Origin: Clostridium puniceum
GTDB taxonomy: Bacteria > Bacillota > Clostridia > Clostridiales > Clostridiaceae
NCBI RefSeq assembly: GCF_002006345.1
Contig: NZ_LZZM01000113.1
Span: 20,731-84,730 of the forward strand
Reading direction: 5' to 3'
Length of the DNA stretch: 64,000 nucleotides
Shown: positions 17,916-25,788 of the stretch, in pieces
Layout of the letters: each line of letters begins with the position of its first letter
How positions within the stretch are numbered: the stretch's first letter is position 1
Notes under the pieces: generated by a model
The model's input: the letters and a program-made list of their open reading frames with translations, nothing else
Told to the model about the DNA's origin: nothing
Databases searched by the model: none
Translations under genes and position numbers: made by a program

Positions 17916-18281
17916 ATGATTGAAGGTATAGGGTTAAAAGTCTTTGAGATTACTGAATTTAATAAAATTATAAACATAAATAAAGAAAAGTTTATTAATG
18001 ATATATTTACATCTGAAGAAAGAAAATATTGCGAAAAAAGAAATAATGGAAGTCTAGCAGTAAGGTTTGCTGCTAAAATAGCTTGGATGAAAGCAACGGG
18101 TGAACCAGATATATTTAATTTCTTAGATATTGAGATAGTTAATGATGAATTAGGAAAACCTAATATCATATTATATGGTGAAGCACTTCTATTTTTTAAT
18201 AAAATGAAATTACATGAATCCATATTAAGTTTATCTCATTCTAAAAATATAGCCACTGCTTTTGTACTATTGCAAAAATAA
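17916..18281 (+). CDS. AcpS-like protein lacking the metal ligands
   Basis: 121 residues, full AcpS length and fold pattern: EGIGLKVFEI (residues 3-12), IFTSEERKYC, RFAAKIAWMKA (50-60), LDIEIVNDELGKP and SLSHSKNIATA near the end. Two residues essential in AcpS for Mg2+ and catalysis are changed: Asp8 is Lys and the Glu of RFAAKEA is Ile55. It is therefore probably not a phosphopantetheinyl transferase. A second AcpS-like gene at 20870 keeps both. It may bind ACP or acyl chains in another capacity, for example as chaperone, dehydratase-like or cyclase-like helper; this is speculation. The gene sits between the aromatase and the CMD-like gene with 20-25 base gaps. Confidence 0.72.
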   Translation: MIEGIGLKVFEITEFNKIININKEKFINDIFTSEERKYCEKRNNGSLAVRFAAKIAWMKATGEPDIFNFLDIEIVNDELGKPNIILYGEALLFFNKMKLHESILSLSHSKNIATAFVLLQK

Positions 18282-18305
18282 GAAAATTAATAGGAGTGAT
18301 AATAA

Positions 18306-18632
18306 ATGGAACCAAAAGAGATTATGAAAATATTTTCTGATAAATTACCACAAGTTCAAGGGGCTTTTGCTAATATGATGCAAAACATATCAGAATCATC
18401 AACTATAGATGCAAAAACAAGAGAATTGGTTATGGTAGCATTATTAACAGCACAAAAATCACCATTTGGAGTAAAAGCACATGGACGCAGAGCATTAGAT
18501 GAAGGAGCCAGTATTGAAGATATAATATCGGTTATGTCTCAGGCAATTCCAATAGCAGGAATAGGTGCAATTATGGATTGTCTACCTGTAGTAGTTGAAT
18601 TGGAGGACTGCAATGAGTGTAGGAATAGTTAA
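18306..18632 (+). CDS. Carboxymuconolactone decarboxylase-like protein
   Basis: 108 residues, CMD/AhpD fold: the core IDAKTRELVMVALLTAQKSP, then VKAHGRRALDEGASIEDI and a hydrophobic Ala/Ile-rich helix. The CxxC of AhpD-type peroxidases is absent (SPFGVKAHG instead), so it is not a thiol peroxidase; the family His is kept. A CNEC motif occurs close to the C terminus. The 3' end overlaps the start of the DUF362 gene by 20 bases, so the two are coupled. CMD-like proteins act as decarboxylases or small helical acid/base enzymes; here a polyketide-tailoring step is inferred. The substrate is unknown. Confidence 0.75.
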   Translation: MEPKEIMKIFSDKLPQVQGAFANMMQNISESSTIDAKTRELVMVALLTAQKSPFGVKAHGRRALDEGASIEDIISVMSQAIPIAGIGAIMDCLPVVVELEDCNECRNS

Positions 18633-19701
18633 ATCACAGTTAGAGGATGTAAAAGACAATTTAAAAAAACTATTCAATCAAATAAGCTATCAACCTCAAA
18701 AGAAAAAAATATTTTTAAAACCTAATATAGTAGCCCCACAACCGCCTGAAACAGGTGTAATTACCCATCCACTACTTATATCTGCATTAGTGGAAATATT
18801 TCAAGAACAAGGATGCGAAGTGGTTATAGGGGAAGGTTCCTCTGTTGCTCAGGATACACAGAAGGTTTTTGAAATGACGGATTACTCATCTATTGCTAAA
18901 ATGTATGGAATTGAGCTAATTAATTTAGATAAAGCAGAGAGAATAGAGCATGAGTGGAAATATGGAAAGTTAAAATTGCCTAAATTAATAGATACACATG
19001 AATATATAAATGTAGCAAAAATGAAAACTCATATCGAGACTAAAGTTAGTCTTGGAATGAAAAATCAAAAAGGTCTATTACTTCCGAACGATAAACGAAA
19101 ATTTCACTTGAAATATTACCTTCACGAGGCAGTTTATGAATTATCTAAAATAGTTACTCCAGACTTAACTATAATTGATGGGATTATTGCACTGGAGGGA
19201 GATGGACCAGGACGTGCAGGAGATCCTGTAGATATGGGTTTATTAATAGCAGGAACTGACTTGATTGAAGTGGACAATGTTGCATACCGCATAATGGGAT
19301 TTGATAAAGATGAGATTGATTATATTCCGCCATGTGAAAAAATTCAAATATTAGGACTTAATATAGATGAAGTGAAAAAAATATTTAAAAAACCTAAGGA
19401 TAAATATGCATCATTTAAAAATATAAATTTCTATAATATGAGAGCCTGCAGTGGTTGTATTGAAAGTTTTGCAGGAGGGTTTGCACGAGCTGATAAAACA
19501 AAGTTTGTAAAACCCATTACTGTATTAGCAGGAAAAGAAGCTGAATTAAAATCTCATAATAATGAAATAATTTGCTATGGAGACTGTACAAAAAACTTTG
19601 CAGCTAAACATTCTTTGCCGCATATAAATGGATGTCCGCCCAAACCTATTCAAGTTGCTAGTATTCCCAATATGCTAGCAGGAAAGGATGATAATATTTG
19701 A
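18613..19701 (+). CDS. DUF362 protein with C-terminal cysteines
   Basis: 362 residues from the ATG at 18613 (TTGGAGG 7 bases upstream); it overlaps the CMD-like gene. The DUF362 domain is recognised from FLKPNIV (about 37-43), a GEGSS, and VAKMKTHIETKVSLGMKNQK (about 135-154). The C-terminal part carries a cysteine set (RACSGC, then ICYGDC and NGCPPKP) that could hold an iron-sulfur cluster; many family members are ferredoxin-fused. Function of the family is not established. In an O2-free pathway an Fe-S protein is a reasonable candidate for a redox tailoring step (inference). The last codons overlap the DUF169 start. Confidence 0.72.
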   Translation: MSVGIVKSQLEDVKDNLKKLFNQISYQPQKKKIFLKPNIVAPQPPETGVITHPLLISALVEIFQEQGCEVVIGEGSSVAQDTQKVFEMTDYSSIAKMYGIELINLDKAERIEHEWKYGKLKLPKLIDTHEYINVAKMKTHIETKVSLGMKNQKGLLLPNDKRKFHLKYYLHEAVYELSKIVTPDLTIIDGIIALEGDGPGRAGDPVDMGLLIAGTDLIEVDNVAYRIMGFDKDEIDYIPPCEKIQILGLNIDEVKKIFKKPKDKYASFKNINFYNMRACSGCIESFAGGFARADKTKFVKPITVLAGKEAELKSHNNEIICYGDCTKNFAAKHSLPHINGCPPKPIQVASIPNMLAGKDDNI

Positions 19702-20414
19702 AGTTAATTAAAGATTGTATAAAACTTAAGGATCTTATAAAAATGCAAGGAAATCCAATAGCAATTACTTATTGTGATGTGATAGAAGATGGTAGATATG
19801 ATGTTGAAAATCAAGTTATCTGTCAGAGCATTCAGGATGCTCGATATGGTAAAGAAGTAGCAATATCAGTAGAAAATTGTAAATGTAGAGGTGGAGCATA
19901 TTTTCTTGGACTTATTAATAAACCTCAAGAAGCTCATAAGTTTTGGGTAGATATTGAAAAGGCATATGCTAATAGATGTACTTCTATGGCAGCTTTGAGG
20001 AATAGTCCAGAACCACCAACTCAACTAGGAAAGTATGTAACACTGACTTCTATAGATAAATGCACTAAATTACCGGATCTAATTTTATTCGTATGTAATG
20101 TAGAACAAGGCGCAACACTTTTAGGCTTAAATGCATTTTTTAATGGAAAGCCTCAAAAAATATATAGTTATGCTGCTGCTTGTTCATCTGCAATTGGAAT
20201 TCCTATGACAACAGGTGAACTTCATGTAAGCTTTATTGACAACTCAGCACGAAAAATAGCAGCTTTTAATTCATCAGAATTAATTATAGCTATTCCAGCA
20301 CTTAAAATAAGCGGTTTATCAGAGAGTATTGAACATTGTATATGGGGAAATTGCAATGCTCCATATTTAAAAGAAGAAGAACAACTAAAAGGTACTTGGG
20401 AGATAAATTGCTGA
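19698..20414 (+). CDS. DUF169 family protein
   Basis: 238 residues starting with TTG at 19698, which overlaps the DUF362 stop (TTGA), a coupled start after GGAAAGGATG. It belongs to the DUF169/COG2043 family: N-terminal KDLIKMQGNPIAITYCD, a central CKCRGGAYFLGL, PDLILFVCNVEQG and ACSSAIGIP with several Cys. The family is uncharacterised. Overlap with an Fe-S-like DUF362 gene suggests the two proteins act together, perhaps in a reductive or hydroxylating step not needing O2. This partnership is inferred from gene order only. Confidence 0.72.
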   Translation: MKLIKDCIKLKDLIKMQGNPIAITYCDVIEDGRYDVENQVICQSIQDARYGKEVAISVENCKCRGGAYFLGLINKPQEAHKFWVDIEKAYANRCTSMAALRNSPEPPTQLGKYVTLTSIDKCTKLPDLILFVCNVEQGATLLGLNAFFNGKPQKIYSYAAACSSAIGIPMTTGELHVSFIDNSARKIAAFNSSELIIAIPALKISGLSESIEHCIWGNCNAPYLKEEEQLKGTWEINC

Positions 20415-20483
20415 TATATAGCTCATAATATTAAATTGATTTTATATAACAAAAATTTTCAATAAATGGAGGTTGATATAGTA

Positions 20484-20765
20484 ATGTCAGGTGATAGAAA
20501 ATTTAGATTAACAGTTAAAGAAGTTGTTAAAAATGATTGTCCTGCAGGGCATAAAGTTGGAGATACTTTTGAGTTTGGGAGAGGATGTCCAGAAGGATTA
20601 TGTATTACAGCATTTCATGCTGTTTATCCTTTGGTACTTCCATTTTGGTGTAATGCAGGAATACCATGGGAGAAAGATAAAAACAAGGTAAAGGTAACTT
20701 GTCCTGATTCTAATTCTCTTGTAACTTTTGAACTTGAAAATTTATCAGATAATGTTGATAAATAA
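20484..20765 (+). CDS. Stand-alone TIGR04076 family protein
   Basis: 93 residues from the ATG at 20484; an earlier ATG at 20466 overlaps the TGGAGG ribosome site and is rejected. All family hallmarks are present: NDCPAGHKVGDTF, GCPEGLCITAFHAVYP, the GIPW turn and CPDSNSLVTFEL. Three Cys match those of the fused copy at 16099 (residues 16, 39, 69 there). The family is uncharacterised. Two copies in one polyketide operon, one fused to the ACP, are the strongest hint so far that the domain works in thioester chemistry (inference). It follows a 69-base gap and precedes the active-type AcpS gene. Confidence 0.8.
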   Translation: MSGDRKFRLTVKEVVKNDCPAGHKVGDTFEFGRGCPEGLCITAFHAVYPLVLPFWCNAGIPWEKDKNKVKVTCPDSNSLVTFELENLSDNVDK

Positions 20766-20869
20766 TTCTAAAGATTGGATGTTATTTATGTGCTGATTAT
20801 ATATAAGTATTTATTTGTTATTCACAAATAAGGAGATATACATTACTTTATCTTTTGGGGGAGATTAGT

Positions 20870-21274
20870 ATGATAAATTTCACTAATGAAATAGAATATA
20901 AAAATAAAATTTATCTAGGAATAGACACAGAAACAGTTTCAAGAATACAGAAGTTAAATAATGATTTAGGTGAGCATTTTTTAAGATATATCTATACAAA
21001 TAAAGAATTGGAGATCTATAAGGAGAATAAAACTAGTATAGGCTATCTTGCATGTATTTTCTCTATGAAAGAGTCTATTTCAAAATTATTAGGAACAGGA
21101 ATTGTAGGAATAAAATGGACACATATATCCATAGAATATGATAAAAACAAATCTGAAACAATTAATCTATATCAAAGTGGGCTTAATAGATTTAAAGATA
21201 TAGGTGGAAAAAAAATATATTCTTCTTTTAGTTTTTTTGGAGAGGAAGTAATAACAATTGCAATATCAGAATAA
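20870..21274 (+). CDS. Holo-ACP synthase (AcpS-type phosphopantetheinyl transferase)
   Basis: 134 residues from the ATG at 20870 (GGGGGAG in front); an upstream TTG at 20855 lies within the ribosome site. The AcpS pattern YLGIDTETVSRI contains the metal-binding Asp19, and FSMKESISKLLGTG contains the catalytic Glu68; YIYTNKELEIY matches the FTxxE element. It should transfer 4'-phosphopantetheine from CoA to the serine of the cluster ACPs. It diverges from housekeeping AcpS, as expected for a dedicated enzyme. Together with the ligand-less homologue at 17916 it gives one active-looking and one inactive-looking copy. Confidence 0.78.
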   Translation: MINFTNEIEYKNKIYLGIDTETVSRIQKLNNDLGEHFLRYIYTNKELEIYKENKTSIGYLACIFSMKESISKLLGTGIVGIKWTHISIEYDKNKSETINLYQSGLNRFKDIGGKKIYSSFSFFGEEVITIAISE

Positions 21275-21336
21275 CAATTTAATGTTGATTTTGACATCCG
21301 TAAATAATTAACATTATGTTGGGGAGGAGATTGAAC

Positions 21337-22242
21337 ATGGTAATTGATTCACACAGTCACTATCTACCTAAAGAATATACAGATTCATCACCTTTTTACA
21401 CAGAAGCTTGGTATAACTATAATGCTCGACAAAATAAACATAATGAATCAGATTATATTACAGATGAGATAGTAACTTACCCTATAGAAACATATATAAA
21501 AAACATTCCAATTGAAAATATACCAAGAAAAATAACAGAGTTTAATGATAACATGTATAAAATTAGTAGTAAAAATAAAAGATTACATGCGACAGTAGCT
21601 ATATACCCTGTTGTAGATAGCAAATATTATTTAAATGAGATGGAACGTGGCATATTAGATCTTGGTCTATGTGGGTTTTCACTTTCATCAAGTTATAATG
21701 GTAAATATTTGGATGATAAAATGTTTTGGCCATTATTTGAAAAATCAATTGAACTGGGAAAACCTATATATATTCATCCTGTTACATCAAGCCCAATTGG
21801 TGCAGACAGATTGAAAGAATATAGTCTTACTCCAATGCTTGGTTTCGTATTTGATACAACTGTATGCATTGTACGACTTATATTATCAGGAGTTTTACAA
21901 CATTACAAAGATGTAAAATTAGTGTTTTCACATTTAGGAGGAACATTTCCATTTTTATTTCCAAGAATTGAAGACCTAAGCAAGACATTTCACAAAAATT
22001 TGGATTTGAGTAATGTTCAAAATATTTTACAGAATGTATACTTTGATACTTGCACAAAAGATTCATCGTTACTTGAATTTTCGATTAAGACTCTTGGAGC
22101 AAATAAAATACTTTTGGGCACTGATTTTCCAGCTGTAAAAAATATAGATTCATATGTTTCTATAATAAATAGTTTAAATATTTCAGATAAAGAAAAAGAT
22201 CAAATTTTATATAAAAATGCACTTCAGCTTTTGGGAGAATAG
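21337..22242 (+). CDS. Metal-dependent amidohydrolase/decarboxylase (ACMSD-like)
   Basis: 301 residues from the ATG at 21337, 7 bases after GGGGAGGAG; an earlier ATG at 21316 precedes that site. Amidohydro_2 (PF04909) TIM barrel: His6/His8 in IDSHSHYLP, a His in KPIYIHPVTS (about residue 149), His in VFSHLGGTFPF (about 204) and the catalytic Asp in LLGTDFPA (about 263). Relatives include ACMSD and gamma-resorcylate or 5-carboxyvanillate decarboxylases, which remove carboxylates from aromatic acids without O2. Decarboxylation of an aromatic polyketide acid, or ring hydrolysis, is inferred from context. Substrate unknown. Confidence 0.8.
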   Translation: MVIDSHSHYLPKEYTDSSPFYTEAWYNYNARQNKHNESDYITDEIVTYPIETYIKNIPIENIPRKITEFNDNMYKISSKNKRLHATVAIYPVVDSKYYLNEMERGILDLGLCGFSLSSSYNGKYLDDKMFWPLFEKSIELGKPIYIHPVTSSPIGADRLKEYSLTPMLGFVFDTTVCIVRLILSGVLQHYKDVKLVFSHLGGTFPFLFPRIEDLSKTFHKNLDLSNVQNILQNVYFDTCTKDSSLLEFSIKTLGANKILLGTDFPAVKNIDSYVSIINSLNISDKEKDQILYKNALQLLGE

Positions 22243-22263
22243 TATATGAATGGAGGAAATAAC

Positions 22264-22521
22264 ATGAATGAATTAGAAAAAAAGTATAGAGAAGTATTAG
22301 CAGAAAGATTGGAAATAGATGCAACAGAGATTGATATGAAGAAAAGTTTTCCTTATGATTACGATATTGATTCTTTAGATACAGTTGGTATCATGATGCA
22401 ACTTGAAAGAGAATTTACGATTACTTTAGATAAGGAAAATGTAGAGAAAATAGCTAATGTTGAAGATCTTTATAACTTATTAGTAAATACAATTGATGCA
22501 AATAGTTCACAGGAGGCTTAA
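22264..22521 (+). CDS. Acyl carrier protein (second in cluster)
   Basis: 85 residues from the ATG at 22264 with GGAGG 7 bases upstream; the ATG at 22246 is in front of that site. The single ACP domain has its phosphopantetheine Ser in DYDIDSLDTVGIM (about residue 36), followed by LEREF and a helix ending ANVEDLYNLLV. The DSLD context is closer to FAS-type carriers than the DSTE of the fused ACP, suggesting separate partners, for example the KASIII-primed starter against the main chain. It lies between the amidohydrolase and two alpha/beta hydrolases; its 3' end contains the AGGAGG of the next gene. Confidence 0.88.
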   Translation: MNELEKKYREVLAERLEIDATEIDMKKSFPYDYDIDSLDTVGIMMQLEREFTITLDKENVEKIANVEDLYNLLVNTIDANSSQEA

Positions 22522-22526
22522 ATTAA

Positions 22527-23648
22527 ATGGTTGAATCTATAAATGAGGCATGTAATGTAGAAAATAAAAATCAGTTGAATGGTTTTAGATGGATTATTCC
22601 TAGAATTATTAACAATGGAGCTAGCTATGCTGATGTTATGAGAATTTTTGAAAATGCTTATGATCATGAAAGTTGGTATAGGGAATGGACAAATATTGCA
22701 AAATTTTATGAGAAAAATGCAGAAATTGAAAATAGCAAAAACAATATAGAAACTGCTGGAGAATATTGGCTTTTAGCATCTAATTATTATCGAACTGCTC
22801 AGTTTATAATATTTAAAGATACACCATTAAAACATGAGCTATATGAAAAATCAGCAGAATGTTATAAGAAAGCATGTTCAATTTTATATCCTTATTTTGA
22901 AGTAGTTCAAATTACAGTTGGAGAACAATCATTTACTGGATATTTAACAATGCCATCAAATTCGAAAAAAATGGCAGCTGTTATTGTTTTACATGGAACA
23001 GATTCAACAAAAGAAGAGACACACAATATATGTTTAGCTTTCTGGAAAAGAGGAATTGCAACTTTAACTTTTGATGGTCCTGGACAAGCTGAGACTAGAT
23101 TGAATGGTATTACATTAGATAAAGACTATTATGCAAAAGTATGTTCTGCTGCGGTCGATCTTTTGCAGGAACATCCTTTAATAGAAGAAAATAGTATCGG
23201 TGTGTGGGGACAATGCCTAGGAGGATATCTAGGAATGGTTGCAACAGCCTATGAACCAAGAATTAAGGCATGTGCTTCTCTTTCAGGATTTTACTACCTT
23301 GATACTTGGCTAGGAGATAATATACCGACTTCTTTTAAGAAGCTGTTTATGTATGCATTTGATGTTAAGACTTTTGAAGAATTAAAAGATAAAGCAAAGA
23401 ATTTTAATTTAGAAGGAATTATATCAAAAGTAAATTGCCCTATGCTTATAGTTCATAGTACAGGAGATTTTTTAGTTCCAGCATCTGAAGCTAATCAAAT
23501 CTATGATGAAGCAACATGTCCAAAAGAGTTAAAGATATATAATGGCAGTGTACACTGTTGTAGTGATATTATTCCTCAAGTTCGTCCATTTATGATTGAT
23601 TGGATGAAATTAAAATTATTAAGTGAAAGGAAAGAGAGAAATGATTAA
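22527..23648 (+). CDS. Alpha/beta hydrolase, Cys nucleophile, Ayg1/FrsA-like (copy 1)
   Basis: 373 residues. An N-terminal helical domain (about 1-125, with WYREWTNIA and ASNYYRTAQF) precedes an alpha/beta hydrolase domain (about 130-365). This is the layout of FrsA/DUF1100 and of polyketide-shortening hydrolases (Ayg1, AntI). HGTDSTKEE (156-164) is the oxyanion loop. The nucleophile elbow is GQCLGG with Cys230 in place of Ser; Asp314 (HSTGDFLVP) and His343 (GSVHCC) complete a Cys-Asp-His triad. Function is inferred as C-C or thioester cleavage of a polyketide, possibly chain release. The next gene is a paralogue overlapping by 8 bases. Confidence 0.8.
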   Translation: MVESINEACNVENKNQLNGFRWIIPRIINNGASYADVMRIFENAYDHESWYREWTNIAKFYEKNAEIENSKNNIETAGEYWLLASNYYRTAQFIIFKDTPLKHELYEKSAECYKKACSILYPYFEVVQITVGEQSFTGYLTMPSNSKKMAAVIVLHGTDSTKEETHNICLAFWKRGIATLTFDGPGQAETRLNGITLDKDYYAKVCSAAVDLLQEHPLIEENSIGVWGQCLGGYLGMVATAYEPRIKACASLSGFYYLDTWLGDNIPTSFKKLFMYAFDVKTFEELKDKAKNFNLEGIISKVNCPMLIVHSTGDFLVPASEANQIYDEATCPKELKIYNGSVHCCSDIIPQVRPFMIDWMKLKLLSERKERND

Positions 23649-24741
23649 AGAAAGTAATTATAATTATGATGCAAATACTAAAATTATGAAAGTCATGGAA
23701 AATATGATTCCAAGATTTATTTTTAATGGAGCTCAATATACAGATATAGAAAAAGTTATGGCAAATGCGTATGATAGAAAAAGTTGGTACAATGAATGGA
23801 TAAAATTAGGTGATGAATATGAAAAGCTTGCAAAAAAGTCAGAAGAGGAAAGTTTTTTTATTTCAGCTAAAGAATATTATTTATTAGCTTCTAACTGTTA
23901 TAGAACATCCCATGTTATCATATATCAAACAAATGAAGAAAAAATAAGTTCATATAAACAAGAAATATTATGTTATCAAAAAGCAGCTAAGTATTTTGAT
24001 GGTGAGTTGCAAAAGGTACGAATTCCTTATAAAGAAACAGAAGTTTCAGGATATCTTTGGAAGCCTATGAATATTGATAAGCCACCATGTGTAGTAGTTA
24101 TTCATGGTGCAGATTCAACTAAAGAAGAATATCATACATTTAATGAATATTTTATAAAGAGAGGTGTAGCGGTATTAATTATAGATGGTCCTGGTCAAGG
24201 CGAATCAATATTATTTTCTAATATTCATATGGATAATAATTTTGAAAATGTTGCAAAAGCTACAATGGATTTTCTTCAAAAACGTGAAGATATTGATAAA
24301 AATCGTATAGCTATTGCAGGACAATGTATGGGGGCATATCAAGCATTGCGTTCAGCGGCAAGTGATGACAGATTTAAGGCTTGTGTTGCAATTTCTCCAT
24401 TTTACTATTTAGAATCTTGGACTAAAGAAAGCGTACCTATGGCTCTGAAAAAAATGGTTATCCATGTATATAATTTAAAAGGTTACGATGAACTTAAAGA
24501 ATTTGCACCAACTATATCTTTAGAGAATGTTCTTCATAATATTAAATGTCCTGTTATGGTTATGCACGGTAGTAAAGATGTATTTGTTGAAGAGTGTGAT
24601 GCAGAAAAGATCATGGAAGAGATTAAGGCAACAAAGAAATTTATAGTATATCCAGAAGGTGTTCATGCATTACTAAATCATTTTAAAGAAAGCCGTACTA
24701 AAATGGCAGATTGGATATGCAACATATTTAACGAGAAATAA
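23641..24741 (+). CDS. Alpha/beta hydrolase, Cys nucleophile, Ayg1/FrsA-like (copy 2)
   Basis: 366 residues from the ATG at 23641, which overlaps the end of copy 1; AAGGAAAGAGAG is the ribosome site. Same two-domain plan: helical part about 1-120 (WYNEWIKLG, ASNCYRTSH), catalytic part from about 125. HGADSTKEE, elbow GQCMGA with Cys229, Asp313 in HGSKDVFVE and His342 in EGVHALL form the triad. Keeping Cys in both copies argues against chance mutation. Tandem duplication followed by divergence suggests two related substrates or a heterodimer. Dienelactone hydrolase is a known alpha/beta hydrolase with a Cys nucleophile, so activity is plausible. Confidence 0.8.
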   Translation: MIKESNYNYDANTKIMKVMENMIPRFIFNGAQYTDIEKVMANAYDRKSWYNEWIKLGDEYEKLAKKSEEESFFISAKEYYLLASNCYRTSHVIIYQTNEEKISSYKQEILCYQKAAKYFDGELQKVRIPYKETEVSGYLWKPMNIDKPPCVVVIHGADSTKEEYHTFNEYFIKRGVAVLIIDGPGQGESILFSNIHMDNNFENVAKATMDFLQKREDIDKNRIAIAGQCMGAYQALRSAASDDRFKACVAISPFYYLESWTKESVPMALKKMVIHVYNLKGYDELKEFAPTISLENVLHNIKCPVMVMHGSKDVFVEECDAEKIMEEIKATKKFIVYPEGVHALLNHFKESRTKMADWICNIFNEK

Positions 24742-24770
24742 TATTTGGAATAAAAGTAAGGAAGTGTAGA

Positions 24771-25760
24771 ATGAATAAAAATAGCAAAATAACTGGATGG
24801 GGAAAATATACTCCTAAGCGAGTCGTTACTAATGAAGATATTTCAAAGTTTCTAGATACATCTGATGAGTGGATATTCAAAAGAACAGGTATAAAGCAAC
24901 GATATGTTGGTGGAAAAGAAGATACATTAGTTTCAATGGGAGCAGAAGCAGCTAAGAAAGCTCTACAAGCAGCGAATTTGGAAGCAAATAAACTAGATTT
25001 GATTATAGTCGTGAGTTGTATGTCTGAATGCAGTCTACCATCAATAGCATCAGTTATACAGGCAACTATTGAAGCAGAAAAAGCTGCTGCATTTGATTTG
25101 TTTTCTGGGTGTTCTGGATTTGTTACGGCACTGGCAACGGCTGATTCTTTCATAAAATCAGGAATGTATAAGAAAATATTAATTGTTGGTACAGAGTTAT
25201 TTACACATTTAGTTGATTGGACAGATAGAAATACTTGTGCTATTTTTGGTGATGGTGCAGGTGCTGTGATTATAGAAGAATCTAAAGAAGTAGGATTAAT
25301 TGATTCGGTTTTGCGCTGTGATGGTAGATATAATGAATTAATATACTTGCCAAGAATTAGAGTTCCAGTTGATGGAGATAAACCTGGTTCAAAAATAAGT
25401 ACATCATCATATTTAAAGATGAAAGGACATGAGTTATTTTCAGCAGCAGTAAATTCTGGTGCAAGTGTGATAGAAGAAGTTATACAGAAAGCCAATATTA
25501 ACATTAATGATGTTAAACTTATTATATCGCATCAAGCAAATGCAAAAATATTAAAAGAAATAGCTAATATACTTAAATTACCAAAAGAAAAAATGTTTAT
25601 AAATTTGGAGAATTACGGGAATATAGCTACAGCTTCTATTCCGATAAGTATTTGTGATGCTCTAGAAAATGAAAGAATAAAAAATGGAGATATTATTATT
25701 TTAACAGGTTTTGGAGCAGGTTTATCATGGGGAAGTGTTGTTATAAAGTGGAATGTGTAA
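24771..25760 (+). CDS. KASIII (FabH-like) starter-unit ketosynthase
   Basis: 329 residues, thiolase fold. The KASIII triad is complete: Cys114 in DLFSGCSGF, His254 in IISHQANAKI and Asn284 in NYGNIATASIP. EWIFKRTGIKQR near residues 33-43 is the typical FabH N-terminal signature. It condenses an acyl-CoA with malonyl-ACP to start a chain. In type II clusters such an enzyme usually loads a non-acetate starter (as in daunorubicin-type or R1128-type systems). A separate ACP encoded upstream could be its partner. The housekeeping FabH is normally within the fab operon, which is not here. Starter identity cannot be told. Confidence 0.87.
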   Translation: MNKNSKITGWGKYTPKRVVTNEDISKFLDTSDEWIFKRTGIKQRYVGGKEDTLVSMGAEAAKKALQAANLEANKLDLIIVVSCMSECSLPSIASVIQATIEAEKAAAFDLFSGCSGFVTALATADSFIKSGMYKKILIVGTELFTHLVDWTDRNTCAIFGDGAGAVIIEESKEVGLIDSVLRCDGRYNELIYLPRIRVPVDGDKPGSKISTSSYLKMKGHELFSAAVNSGASVIEEVIQKANININDVKLIISHQANAKILKEIANILKLPKEKMFINLENYGNIATASIPISICDALENERIKNGDIIILTGFGAGLSWGSVVIKWNV

Positions 25761-25788
25761 ATAATTTATATTAAGAGGTGAGTAAATA

